Assembly (NCBI RefSeq): GCF_016909015.1
Contig: NZ_JAFBFA010000002.1
Location: 186,001-250,000, forward strand
Direction: 5' to 3'
Source of the DNA: Gracilibacillus alcaliphilus
Lineage (GTDB): Bacteria > Bacillota > Bacilli > Bacillales > Amphibacillaceae
DNA: 64,000 nt
The notes beneath the pieces are model-generated. The model made no database searches, was not told the origin of the DNA, and saw nothing but the letters and a program-made list of their open reading frames with translations. Position 1 is the first letter of the stretch; each line of letters opens with the position of its first letter. The position numbers and the translations under genes are program-made. Of this stretch, positions 43,479 to 51,556 are shown in pieces.

Positions 43479-44453
43479 TCAGTCTCCGTTAAAGATGGAA
43501 TTTTTCACAATCACGTAATCAACAGTGCCAATGGCTTCTAGTGTTTTGCCACCAGCATAAGAAATGGAGGATTGTAAATCTTGTTCCATCTCCGTTAAGG
43601 TATCTTGCAGATTACCTTTATGTTCCACATGCATTTTCTTACCTTCGACGTTTTTGCGCTCACCTTTTTGGAATTCAGAAGCAGAACCGAAATACTCTTT
43701 ATACAGCTTACCATTGATTTCGATCGTTTCTCCTGGAGATTCTTCATGTCCGGCAAATAAAGAACCGATCATAACCATCGAAGCACCAAAACGTACAGAT
43801 TTCGCGATATCACCATGGGTACGAATACCACCGTCCGCAATAATCGGCTTTGTTGCTGCCTTAGAACACCATCTTAAGGCTGCTAATTGCCAACCACCGG
43901 TACCGAATCCAGTTTTTATTTTAGTAATACAAACTTTACCAGGTCCAATCCCGACCTTGGTAGCGTCTGCCCCTGCATTTTCTAATTCTCTTACTGCTTC
44001 AGGTGTTCCAACATTACCGGCAATCACAAAGCTGTCTGGTAAGTGATGTTTAATATGCTGAATCATCTGAATCACGGCATTAGAATGACCATGAGCAATA
44101 TCAATTGTGATATAGTCAGGAATTACCCCTTCTTGTGCCAATTCTTCAATAAATATATATTCTTCTTCTTTTACACCCACACTGATGGAAGCGATTAGAT
44201 TTCTTTGCTGCATTCGCTGGGTAAATTCTTTTCTAGTTTCTGGTTGAAACCTGTGCATGATATAAAAATAACCATTTTCAGCTAAATAGGTAGCAATCTT
44301 ATCATCGATAATCGTCTGCATATTAGCTGGTACTACAGGTAGACGAAATGTATGTTTGCCGAATCGAATAGAAGTATCACATTCACTGCGGCTGTCTACA
44401 ATACATTTTGCGGGAACTAATTGAACATCTTCATAATCAAATACATTTTCCAT
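43479..44453 (-). CDS. guaC: GMP reductase
   Basis: Converts GMP to IMP with NADPH, linking guanine and adenine pools. The 324 residues match Bacillus GuaC. DYEDVQLVPAKCIVDSRSECDT is the N-terminal signature, and GAGADATKVGIGPGKVCITK has the catalytic Cys loop. The late block reads SEFQKGERKNVEGKK. The ATG at 44453 follows AGGGGTG; an upstream extension of 27 codons crosses the promoter and is not coding. Confidence 0.95.
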   Translation of the reverse strand: MENVFDYEDVQLVPAKCIVDSRSECDTSIRFGKHTFRLPVVPANMQTIIDDKIATYLAENGYFYIMHRFQPETRKEFTQRMQQRNLIASISVGVKEEEYIFIEELAQEGVIPDYITIDIAHGHSNAVIQMIQHIKHHLPDSFVIAGNVGTPEAVRELENAGADATKVGIGPGKVCITKIKTGFGTGGWQLAALRWCSKAATKPIIADGGIRTHGDIAKSVRFGASMVMIGSLFAGHEESPGETIEINGKLYKEYFGSASEFQKGERKNVEGKKMHVEHKGNLQDTLTEMEQDLQSSISYAGGKTLEAIGTVDYVIVKNSIFNGD

Positions 44454-44467
44454 TGTTTTCACCCCTG

Positions 44468-44544
44468 AAAAACGAACAAAATTTATATATTTGGCGAAAA
44501 ATATTCGCCTTATGTAATATAATATAGTTGTCATGTTTTGTCAA
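44468..44544 (-). promoter_or_regulatory. guaC promoter with start-site inverted repeat
   Basis: On the minus strand TTGACA (44544-44539), 17 bp, TATATT (44521-44516) is a near-consensus promoter. The inverted repeat GGCGAA/TTCGCC (44493-44509) covers the expected start point. AAAAACGAACAAA (44468-44480) matches a PurBox at 11 of 13 positions. Control by PurR or another purine-responsive factor is inferred. Confidence 0.65.
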
Positions 44545-44640
44545 GAAAGGAAACTGGTTTCGACAGTATCTTATTTTAAAAGATAAGTATATCCAATACC
44601 AGCTATTATTACCTATTTAAGAAATAACCTCAGTAGAAGA

Positions 44641-44835
44641 TATGGAGAGCAAGGCAACCGCTGCGGCTGATCATTTCGCTTTTCGACGTACAGGACGTAC
44701 TAGTGCAGACGTGGCAATTGTCGTCGCGACGTTGGTCTGCCATGGGGCATGCTCTTCAGCTAACTTTTGCCAAGGAGAGCACTTCGCAAAAGTGGATCTT
44801 CAGATCATGCGAATCCCCACGGAGTAGAAATGGTT
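44641..44835. repeat. Intergenic repeat element with shared 27-bp core
   Basis: GC-richer than its surroundings, with internal inverted repeats (for example CTTTTGC and GCAAAAG near 44765-44790). Bases 44682-44708 are an exact inverted copy of 17511-17537. Two short plus-strand frames crossing it lack protein features and are not called. Confidence 0.6.
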
Positions 44836-45027
44836 GGTCTTCGCTAATGTTTTCGATAGGACGAATACTAGCCGTCCCATTGTTGAAAAGGCGGAGTTTC
44901 TCAGAATAATAGGAATAGCACATGGCTGCTGCAAACTTCTTTTACCGCTGCAGATGTAATTCAGCGGTATATATGTTATACTACCCTTTGGATGAAAAAT
45001 TTAATCAAGTCTACTGTACATGGTAGG

Positions 45028-45063
45028 AGAGGTTCTAGCGACACCCTCTATAAAAAACTAAGG
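45028..45063 (+). promoter_or_regulatory. PreQ1 class I riboswitch
   Basis: AGAGGTTCTAGC...ACACCCTCTATAAAAAACTAAGG is nearly identical to the Bacillus queC preQ1-I aptamer: the hairpin AGAGG/CCTCT, the CTAGC loop, and an A-rich tail closing the pseudoknot. It controls the que operon below. Confidence 0.95.
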
Positions 45064-45066
45064 ATA

Positions 45067-45096
45067 ATCATGCCGAGCCTTAGGTATGATTTTTTA
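45067..45096 (+). terminator. Expression-platform terminator of the preQ1 riboswitch
   Basis: ATCATGCC (45067-45074) pairs with GGTATGAT (45083-45090), followed by TTTTTT. The CTAAGG of the aptamer tail can also pair with CCTTAG inside this hairpin, giving the switch. Ligand binding should favour termination. Confidence 0.88.
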
Positions 45097-45150
45097 TATT
45101 TTTTAGGGTGTGCAGAATTCTCTTTTTCCAATTGGAAAGGGGATTTTTTA

Positions 45151-45819
45151 ATGGATAAAAATAAACGAGCGGTAGTGGTATTCAGCGGGGGACAGGACAG
45201 TACTACCTGCTTATTCTGGGCATTGGAGCGGTTTGAACATGTAGAATTAGTTACCTTCGACTACAATCAGCGGCATAGCTTGGAGATTGAGGTAGCAAAG
45301 GAAATTGCACAAGATCAGGGGTTGAAGCACTATATTCTGGACATGTCTCTGCTCAATCAATTGGCACCCAATGCGTTGACTAGGAACGAAATCGGTATAG
45401 AGGACGCCGAGGATGGCGGGGTACCAAATACATTTGTGCCAGGAAGAAACCTGCTTTTTCTTTCGTTTGCAACGATTCTAGCCAAGCAAATCAATGCGAA
45501 GCATATTATTACTGGTGTATGTGAAACTGATTTTAGCGGTTATCCAGATTGTCGCGATATCTTCACCAAATCATTAAATGTCACGTTAAACTTGTCGATG
45601 GATGAGGATTTTGTTATCCATACCCCCTTAATGTGGCTGGATAAGGCGGAGACTTGGGAACTTGCTGACCAATTGCAGGCTTTTGATTACGTAAGAGAGC
45701 GTACATTAACCTGCTACAACGGGTTGAGAGGGGCAGGCTGTGGTGAATGTCCGGCGTGTAAACTGCGCCAGCGCGGCTTAGAACAATATCTAACCAAAAG
45801 ACAGGAAGTGAAGCAGTAA
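45151..45819 (+). CDS. queC: 7-cyano-7-deazaguanine synthase
   Basis: ATP-dependent enzyme that turns carboxy-deazaguanine into preQ0 in queuosine synthesis. The 222 residues show VVVFSGGQDSTTCLFWAL (PP-loop), PNTFVPGRNLLFLSFA, and the zinc site CYNGLRGAGCGECPACKLR. The ATG follows GGAAAGGGG; the longer open frame upstream covers the riboswitch. TAATG couples it to queD. Confidence 0.96.
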   Translation: MDKNKRAVVVFSGGQDSTTCLFWALERFEHVELVTFDYNQRHSLEIEVAKEIAQDQGLKHYILDMSLLNQLAPNALTRNEIGIEDAEDGGVPNTFVPGRNLLFLSFATILAKQINAKHIITGVCETDFSGYPDCRDIFTKSLNVTLNLSMDEDFVIHTPLMWLDKAETWELADQLQAFDYVRERTLTCYNGLRGAGCGECPACKLRQRGLEQYLTKRQEVKQ

Positions 45820-46286
45820 TGTTCGGATTTCGCATTGTGGAAGAATTACAGAAACTAGATCAAGATATTAAGAGAGAACAGCTAGCTTATCACCAAAAAC
45901 GGGTAATGGTAAGTAAAGAATTTACCTTTGATGCGGCACACCATCTCCATTGCTATGAAGGGAAATGTAAGAATCTCCATGGTCATACCTATAAGGTTGT
46001 ATTTGGCATCAGCGGCTTTGTGGATGAAGTTGGCATAGTAATTGATTTTGGTGATATAAAAAAAATATGGAAAGAGAAGATCGAAGTGTACTTAGATCAC
46101 CGCTATTTAAATGAAACCTTGCCTAAAATGAATACCACTGCGGAGAATATGGTGGTCTGGATCTTTGAACAGATGGAAAAGGCGCTTCAGGAACAGCCAA
46201 ATGATAGCCGCGTCGAATTTGTTCGTCTGTTTGAAACACCTACTAGTTATGCTGAAGCAAGACGGGAGTGGATGTACGATGAGTAA
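45819..46286 (+). CDS. queD: 6-carboxy-5,6,7,8-tetrahydropterin synthase
   Basis: Second enzyme of preQ0 synthesis. The 155 residues carry FDAAHHLHCYEGKCKNLHGHTYKV with the zinc His residues and catalytic Cys, VIDFGDIK, and LDHRYLNE. It has about 25 extra N-terminal residues compared with short forms. The start ATG overlaps the queC stop, and the end overlaps queE by eight bases. Confidence 0.95.
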   Translation: MFGFRIVEELQKLDQDIKREQLAYHQKRVMVSKEFTFDAAHHLHCYEGKCKNLHGHTYKVVFGISGFVDEVGIVIDFGDIKKIWKEKIEVYLDHRYLNETLPKMNTTAENMVVWIFEQMEKALQEQPNDSRVEFVRLFETPTSYAEARREWMYDE

Positions 46287-47007
46287 GATACCTGTCTTAG
46301 AAATCTTCGGTCCCACTATTCAAGGGGAAGGCATGGTAGTTGGCCGCAAAACCATGTTTGTCCGTACAGCCGGGTGCGATTACAGTTGTGCATGGTGTGA
46401 TTCCGCCTTTACATGGGACGGTAGTGCCAAAGAAGATATTCGGCTTATGACCAGTGAGGAAATATGGCTGCAGCTACAAGCAATAGGCGGGAGACAGTTT
46501 GATCATGTCACCATTTCAGGCGGCAATCCAGCTTTATTGTCCTCATTAGACAACTGTATTGATTTATTTCAAGAAAATGGTATCGAAGTAGCCTTGGAAA
46601 CACAAGGAACACGTTATCAAGACTGGTTTGTAAAAATTAATGACCTGACTATTTCACCAAAACCTCCAAGTTCTAACATGAAAACCGATTGGCGTAAATT
46701 GGATTATATAATCGATCAATTAGCTCAACATGGGCGGCTGGCGTATACCAGCTTAAAGGTGGTTGTTTTTGATCGTGAGGATTTACTTTATGCAGAAAAG
46801 GTGCACAAGCGTTATCCTGAGGTATCCTTTTTCTTGCAGGTTGGTAATGATGATTTAACAGAAATCGAGCCGCAGCAGCTGTCTCGACATCTATTAAATA
46901 GATATGAATGGTTAATCGATCAAGTTGTGGCTTCGGAAAGTCTAAATCATGTACGTGTTTTGCCGCAGGTACATGCTTTGGTTTGGGGAAATAAACGCGG
47001 AGTATAA
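46279..47007 (+). CDS. queE: 7-carboxy-7-deazaguanine synthase (radical SAM)
   Basis: Radical SAM enzyme that makes the deazaguanine ring. PVLEIFGPTIQGEGMVVGRKTMFVRTAGC leads into the cluster motif CDYSCAWCDSAF. HVTISGGNPAL is the SAM-binding Gly-rich block. At 242 residues it has the length of Bacillus QueE. It overlaps queD. No queF follows, so preQ0 reduction must be encoded elsewhere. Confidence 0.95.
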   Translation: MSKIPVLEIFGPTIQGEGMVVGRKTMFVRTAGCDYSCAWCDSAFTWDGSAKEDIRLMTSEEIWLQLQAIGGRQFDHVTISGGNPALLSSLDNCIDLFQENGIEVALETQGTRYQDWFVKINDLTISPKPPSSNMKTDWRKLDYIIDQLAQHGRLAYTSLKVVVFDREDLLYAEKVHKRYPEVSFFLQVGNDDLTEIEPQQLSRHLLNRYEWLIDQVVASESLNHVRVLPQVHALVWGNKRGV

Positions 47008-47008
47008 A

Positions 47009-47185
47009 GTGAAACTTCTTCAGTGGGGTTTCACCGCATAGGATATGCTAGTGCAGAAGTTACGAACTTAGTCCGTTTCCATTCTTCTTCACTGAACGTA
47101 AGTCGAACCAATCGGGCTGTTAGATCTCCCACTTAGATATGACGTGTTCCCTTATTTCTTGAAATAGGGGTCTTACAGCCAGCTA
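47009..47185. repeat. Intergenic repeat element
   Basis: Begins GTGAAACTTCTTCAGTGGGG, nearly the reverse complement of 27401-27421, and includes CACTGAACG further on. The right part (TAGATATGACGTGTTCC...CTTGAAATAGGGG) recalls dispersed non-coding repeats seen between genes in Oceanobacillus-like genomes; that resemblance is from memory. No frame of note. Confidence 0.6.
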
Positions 47186-47260
47186 CACTGCGGATAATAA
47201 GAGAGAAGGAGGCTTCTGCTTTCCTTCTCTTTGTCATTACTTGAGAAACAGTGTTTTTCA

Positions 47261-48550
47261 TTAAAGTCCAAAGGAGGTGAAAATCGTACCTAGTTTTTGT
47301 TCATAAACCGTTTTTCCGGTCGTCTCATTAATAATGCGAATATTTCGGTCTACCGCAAGCCCTAAGTTAGTTGCACCAGTCCCGTGAGAATGTTCTAAAT
47401 TGGTTAAGGTATAGAAATGATGATCATGCTGCTTATCTTTAAACACTAGCTTGAAGTTCTGATCTACTTTATAGCGTTTGTCATCTTCCCATTCAATCTT
47501 TTGTCCAAAACGGGAATAGAACCAATCAGGAATGTTAGGCTTATAGCCAGTGGCAAGGATCAGTTGATCCGTTTGAAATTGAAAATCTTTTCCTTGCTGC
47601 CATTGCTCAGCTTCTACTGTTAACTGTTTTCCCAATTTAGTGACCTTTTGTATCTCTGTTAAGGGCTGGATGGTAACAGGTAATGATTTCCCGCCAACCG
47701 ATCGATGATAGAGCAAGTCAAAGATATGATGTAATGTGGATCCGTCAATACCATTTCGTAAGTGACCAAGGTGATCCAAGGAATCCAGCCGCTCTGGAAA
47801 GGATAATTGCTGAAAGTAATTCACATAATCCGGTGTAAAGGTTTCCTGTCCAAGCTTAGAACTATCTAATTCTAGAAAACCAGGTGAACGGGTGTACCAT
47901 GCTAGTTCAAAATCATAGCGATCTTGCAATTTTAATAAATCATAAAAAATCTCAGCGGCGCTTTGACCAGAGCCAACGACTGTAATATGTTTATGTTGAA
48001 TGGTGTGGTCCTTGTGATAAAGATACTGACTCGAATGATACACATCTTCCGAGTCAACATTCTCTGTGTCAATAGGAATCAAAGGAGTACTGCCAGTGCC
48101 GAGTACGACATGTTTGGTCAAATAAGAAGTGACCTCTTGTTCTTTCCAATGATTCACGACTACTTCATAGTGATCCCCATGATCGATAACATCCTGCACT
48201 GTTGATTGAAAGTGACAATTAGGCAATTCATCCGCTACCCATTTTAAATAAGCTGCATATTCTGTTCGCGGCATTTCAAACTTATGGAAAAGAAAAAAAG
48301 GATAAAGCCGATCATGGTGATGCAGATAATTAAGGAATGTATACTTGCTTGCAGGATTAGCAAAGGTGACTAAATCTGCCAGAAAAGAAACTTGAAGATC
48401 TGTACCTTCAATCAGCATTCCAGGATGCCAAGCAAACTGCCCATTTTGATCGAAAAAAATAGTTTCAAGCTCTGATCTTTCTGTTGTTAGTGCTGCCAAT
48501 CCTAAATTATAAGGGCCAATTCCTATGCCGATTAAGTCATATATTTTCAT
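47261..48550 (-). CDS. Lysine/ornithine N-monooxygenase (IucD/SidA family)
   Basis: FAD- and NADPH-dependent hydroxylase of the siderophore type, 429 residues. DLIGIGIGPYNLGLAAL is the FAD motif, FFDQNGQFAWHPGMLI and QVSFLADLVTFANP are family blocks, VVGSGQSAAEIFYDLL binds NADPH, and LATGYKPNIP ends the fold. It should make N6-hydroxylysine for a hydroxamate siderophore. No iucA, iucB, iucC or transporter genes are adjacent, so it is an orphan here. The ATG at 48550 follows AAGAGG. Confidence 0.92.
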   Translation of the reverse strand: MKIYDLIGIGIGPYNLGLAALTTERSELETIFFDQNGQFAWHPGMLIEGTDLQVSFLADLVTFANPASKYTFLNYLHHHDRLYPFFLFHKFEMPRTEYAAYLKWVADELPNCHFQSTVQDVIDHGDHYEVVVNHWKEQEVTSYLTKHVVLGTGSTPLIPIDTENVDSEDVYHSSQYLYHKDHTIQHKHITVVGSGQSAAEIFYDLLKLQDRYDFELAWYTRSPGFLELDSSKLGQETFTPDYVNYFQQLSFPERLDSLDHLGHLRNGIDGSTLHHIFDLLYHRSVGGKSLPVTIQPLTEIQKVTKLGKQLTVEAEQWQQGKDFQFQTDQLILATGYKPNIPDWFYSRFGQKIEWEDDKRYKVDQNFKLVFKDKQHDHHFYTLTNLEHSHGTGATNLGLAVDRNIRIINETTGKTVYEQKLGTIFTSFGL

Positions 48551-48618
48551 AAGCAACCTCTTTTCCGTATTTTTGATCAAGAAATATTGAAGAACTGTTC
48601 GTTATATTATAAATGATT

Positions 48619-48633
48619 TTATTAGGATTATCA
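48619..48633 (-). promoter_or_regulatory. Fur-like box upstream of the N-monooxygenase gene
   Basis: TTATTAGGATTATCA fits the 7-1-7 Fur pattern TGATAATNATTATCA at 11 of 14 positions, with one perfect half. It lies about 70 bp before the start codon. Iron repression is expected for a siderophore gene. Confidence 0.5.
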
Positions 48634-48757
48634 TGATGGGAAATTTCTATCCGCGGGGTCTTAAAAGAGATCACAAATACCAGCACTGTGATACATTTCA
48701 TTTATGAAAAGTAAGGCGGACAATATTCGGATGGATGAAAAAACACTTGATGATGCA

Positions 48758-48793
48758 GAGAAGCGCCTTTTCATCTGAGAGAGAGACGCTTCT
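48758..48793 (-). terminator. Hairpin after the PH-like membrane protein gene
   Basis: AGAAGCG and CGCTTCT (48759-48765 and 48787-48793) form a 7-bp stem eight bases beyond the stop codon; the T-run is weak. Confidence 0.5.
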
Positions 48794-48800
48794 TTGCTGT

Positions 48801-49253
48801 TTAATTGAAATATTTAGCAATCACTCGTTCAAATCGATCTCCCTGTTTATTTAACAACGTTAAATTAACAGAGACTGTTCGTTTATCTTTTCGAAAGATA
48901 CGGAAAAAGGAAGTGGTTACTCTAACTTGAGAAACCCCTGCTTTCTGTTTATGGTTATCGACAGCGACGATTTCATTCCATGGCACAAAATGATGGATAA
49001 AACCATAAGTAAGGACATGAATCCCTTCTGCATCAAATTCGATGATAGGTCTCAGGTCAAATGTTTTAAAGAGACAGGCAAGCATGCCGAATATGCTGAC
49101 CACGGCTAAAATCCATATAAAAGTAATTGCAGTATCGGTTAAATGCCGAGTATCATTTAATATTTGAGTGAAAATTACAAATAAAGCAAAAATAAATAAT
49201 ACAGTAAGGATGATTGTTTTGACACGATCGCTATAAAAAGACTCTTTTTCCAA
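48801..49253 (-). CDS. Two-helix membrane protein with a PH-like domain
   Basis: The 150 residues contain two membrane segments (about 12-30 and 42-62), then a soluble beta-rich domain with RPIIEFDAEGIHVL and VPWNEIVAVDNHKQKAG. That pattern is seen in STM3941/YdbT-like bacterial PH domains. No catalytic residues are visible. It lies 18 bases after the YtkA-type lipoprotein gene and is probably co-transcribed with it. The function is unknown. Confidence 0.6.
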   Translation of the reverse strand: MEKESFYSDRVKTIILTVLFIFALFVIFTQILNDTRHLTDTAITFIWILAVVSIFGMLACLFKTFDLRPIIEFDAEGIHVLTYGFIHHFVPWNEIVAVDNHKQKAGVSQVRVTTSFFRIFRKDKRTVSVNLTLLNKQGDRFERVIAKYFN

Positions 49254-49271
49254 TAAGCTTAATCCTCCGTT

Positions 49272-50054
49272 TTACTCGGAAACTGGAATAGTAAATTCGG
49301 TATGTTCATGTAAACCATCATCATCTGTAACATGCACAACGACCTCATGATCTCCCGTCTGGGTAAATGCATGTGTAGCAGAATAAGTACCTTGTTCGGT
49401 TTCTTCTGTTTCTATCCAATCATGCGTTTCACTGCCTTCTGGAATGACTTCATAGCGAACACGTGCACCTTCATAAGGCTCATTATTCATTTGCAGTTCG
49501 ACAGTAAGCACTGTCTCTTCATTGGTGGTTACATGACCCGGTTCATTTACGTGGATTTCAAAGTCAGGGTGATGATGGTGATCATGCTCATCACCATGGT
49601 CATGTGACTCTTCAGCTTCTTCATGCTTGTCATCAGACTCTGCTAGTGCTTCCCCTTCGATAGTGATCGATTTCTTAGGCATCGTATGTAGTTCACGTGC
49701 TGTTGTATGTGCATAAATTTCATAAGTTCCAGGTTGCTCAAATACTACTTCTGCTGTATAAGTCCCATCTTCATTATTGGTGGACTCAATGCTGGTTGTA
49801 TTTTCTTCATCCTCGACATTCCAGTATTCGTAATACATTTCTTCCGCATCAGTTACCAGTTCCTCTTCACCATAGGTAACAGTTGATTTCAGTTCTACAC
49901 TTTCACCAGTTTCTGCAGTTTCTGGCAGTTCAAAGTCTACTGCAATGCTTTGGGCTTCTTCGATAGGATCTGCTCCCGATTCATCCTCTTGGTCATTACC
50001 ACAAGCCGCGATAAAGAAAATAAGGCTTATGATTAAAAAAAGTAACTTTTTCAT
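49272..50054 (-). CDS. Lipoprotein with two YtkA-like domains and a His-rich linker
   Basis: Signal peptide with lipobox FIAAC (Cys18), then two immunoglobulin-like domains of the YtkA/FixH type (about 40-130 and 168-255). A linker between them reads HDHGDEHDHHHHPDFEIHVNEPG. The second domain ends with TQTGDHEVVVHVTDDDG. YtkA-like domains accompany copper or other metal handling proteins, and the His cluster should bind metal. It is divergent from a ZnuA-type gene, with a Fur-like box in between. Confidence 0.8.
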   Translation of the reverse strand: MKKLLFLIISLIFFIAACGNDQEDESGADPIEEAQSIAVDFELPETAETGESVELKSTVTYGEEELVTDAEEMYYEYWNVEDEENTTSIESTNNEDGTYTAEVVFEQPGTYEIYAHTTARELHTMPKKSITIEGEALAESDDKHEEAEESHDHGDEHDHHHHPDFEIHVNEPGHVTTNEETVLTVELQMNNEPYEGARVRYEVIPEGSETHDWIETEETEQGTYSATHAFTQTGDHEVVVHVTDDDGLHEHTEFTIPVSE

Positions 50055-50142
50055 TGTATTCCTCCTCCTCGTATAATAGTTCGTTTGATTGCGGTGTTTG
50101 TCATCTATTCAGTTTTGTAACACCTTGGGAATCATTTCTTAA

Positions 50143-50157
50143 TGAAATTCATTATCA
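50143..50157. promoter_or_regulatory. Fur-family box between the two metal lipoprotein genes
   Basis: TGAAATTCATTATCA matches the Fur 7-1-7 consensus TGATAATNATTATCA at 12 of 14 positions. It is about 90 bp upstream of the YtkA-type lipoprotein start. Fur, Zur or PerR could be the reader. Confidence 0.6.
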
Positions 50158-50248
50158 TTGCTTAATATACTTGGATATATGAAATTAATCAATGGATAAA
50201 CTGTGACAATACCGGGGGGAAAAAAGAAAAGGGAGAACAAATCGAAAC

Positions 50249-50307
50249 AATTACTATTTACTTTTAAGCATTTTTTCGTTATAATACTTAGATCGTAATT
50301 ACTATTT
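50249..50307 (+). promoter_or_regulatory. Promoter of the zinc-binding lipoprotein gene with repeated element
   Basis: TTTACT (about 50257), 17 bp, TATAAT (about 50280) form the promoter. AATTACTATTT occurs twice, at about 50249 and at 50297, on either side of the -10. The second copy is part of TCGTAATTACTA, whose left half equals a Zur half-site (TCGTAAT). Zinc control is inferred. Confidence 0.6.
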
Positions 50308-50337
50308 GGATAAATATCATAAGGGGAGTTCATATTA

Positions 50338-51546
50338 GTGAAGCAGATTGGGTTTACTATTACTTTATTTATATTATTATTGGCAGGTTGTGCAGCAGAT
50401 ACTTCCACACCCTCAGAAGGAAAAGCAGCAGATGCCTTAAAGATTTATGCCACATTATATCCGTTAGCCTATTTTGCGGAACAAATCGGTGAAGAATATG
50501 TTGATGTAGAAACGATTTTACCACCTGGATCAGATCCGCATAACTTTGAACCCACTTCAAAGATGATGGTAGATATTGCAGAAGCAGATATCTTTTTGTT
50601 TAATGGGGCAAATCTGGAAGGTTATGCAGGAGCCATTGAAGATTCTTTGGCAAATGAAGAGGTATATATGCTTGAAGCAGCCAAAGGAATATCACTGGTA
50701 GATCATGTCCATGACCATGGAGAAGAAGGACACAGCCATGATGACCATGATCATGGAGAAGAAGGACACAGCCATGATGATCACGATCATGGAGAAGAAG
50801 GACACAGCCATGATGATCACGATCATGGAGAAGAAGGACACAGCCATGATGATCATGATCATGGAGAAGAAGGACACAACCATGATGACCACGATCATGG
50901 AGAAGAAGGACACAACCATGATGACCACGATCATGGAGAAGAAGGACACAACCATGATGATCACGATCATGGAGAGGAAGGACACAGCCATGATGATCAT
51001 GATCATGAGGGGCATGCACATGGGGATGAAGATCCGCATGTTTGGCTAGATCCCATTCGTTCGATTGAATTGGCGCGTCATATTAAAGATACATTAGTAG
51101 ATCTTAAACCAGAGCAAGAAGAGTTGTTTGAAGCTAATTTTACTGATTTGGAAAGTCGTTTGACTGATTTAGATGAGGCGTTTCATGCTAAATTAGAAGG
51201 AACGAGTCAGCACGAAATCTTGGTAACCCATGCTGCTTATGGCTATTGGGAACAGTATGGTATTGAGCAAATTGCCATAACAGGTGTCTCCTCTACCGAA
51301 GAGCCGTCACAAAAGAAATTGGAGGAGATTATTGATCGGACAAAAGAGGCTGGAATTAAAACCTTACTATTTGAACAAAATATCGAACCAAAAGTTGCCG
51401 AAGTAATTCAATCGGAAACTAATGTTGATTCTTTGCAGCTGCACAATCTATCAGTATTGACCGATGAAGATATTAACAATAATGAAACATATTTTACGTT
51501 AATGGAAAAAAACTTAGAAGTGCTGGAACAGGCACTAAATTATTAA
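50338..51546 (+). CDS. znuA: Zinc ABC transporter substrate-binding lipoprotein (ZnuA/AdcA type) with expanded His repeat
   Basis: Extracellular metal-binding lipoprotein of cluster 9. The lipobox is LLAGC, followed by IYATLYPLAYFAEQIG and ILPPGSDPHNFEPT with the first His ligand. After about residue 124 come eight identical-length 12-residue units HDHGEEGH(S/N)HDD. Then DPHVWLDP supplies a ligand His, VTHAAYGYW the next, and TLLFEQNIEPK the Asp/Glu region. The GTG start follows AAGGGGAG. No permease or ATPase gene is adjacent. Confidence 0.93.
   Translation: MKQIGFTITLFILLLAGCAADTSTPSEGKAADALKIYATLYPLAYFAEQIGEEYVDVETILPPGSDPHNFEPTSKMMVDIAEADIFLFNGANLEGYAGAIEDSLANEEVYMLEAAKGISLVDHVHDHGEEGHSHDDHDHGEEGHSHDDHDHGEEGHSHDDHDHGEEGHSHDDHDHGEEGHNHDDHDHGEEGHNHDDHDHGEEGHNHDDHDHGEEGHSHDDHDHEGHAHGDEDPHVWLDPIRSIELARHIKDTLVDLKPEQEELFEANFTDLESRLTDLDEAFHAKLEGTSQHEILVTHAAYGYWEQYGIEQIAITGVSSTEEPSQKKLEEIIDRTKEAGIKTLLFEQNIEPKVAEVIQSETNVDSLQLHNLSVLTDEDINNNETYFTLMEKNLEVLEQALNY
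50710..50997 (+). repeat. Eight tandem 36-bp repeats encoding a His-rich zinc loop
   Basis: The period is exactly 36 bp and eight copies fill 288 bp in frame. Copies differ mostly at third codon positions, plus an AGC/AAC change giving Ser or Asn (units 5-7 have Asn). The high symmetry also opens frames on other strands, which are not genes. Such arrays change copy number by slippage. Confidence 0.95.
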
Positions 51547-51556
51547 TAACAAATGG

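Noticed and set aside
44642..44909. Two plus-strand frames of 61 and 68 codons
   Set aside because: Both cross the repeat that shares a 27-bp block with the element at 17.5 kb; composition is repeat-like.
44992..45150. N-terminal extension of queC by 53 codons
   Set aside because: It covers the preQ1 aptamer and terminator; the conserved protein starts at 45151.
50139..50408. 89-codon minus-strand frame
   Set aside because: It runs through the promoter and start of the zinc lipoprotein gene and shows no protein features.
50710..50997. CRISPR-like direct repeats of 36 bp
   Set aside because: Units are contiguous without spacers and keep the reading frame of a known protein.
50600..51049. 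Long overlapping frames on both strands across the His repeat (115-139 codons)
   Set aside because: They result from the 36-bp periodicity of the real gene; the products are low-complexity repeats in a wrong frame.
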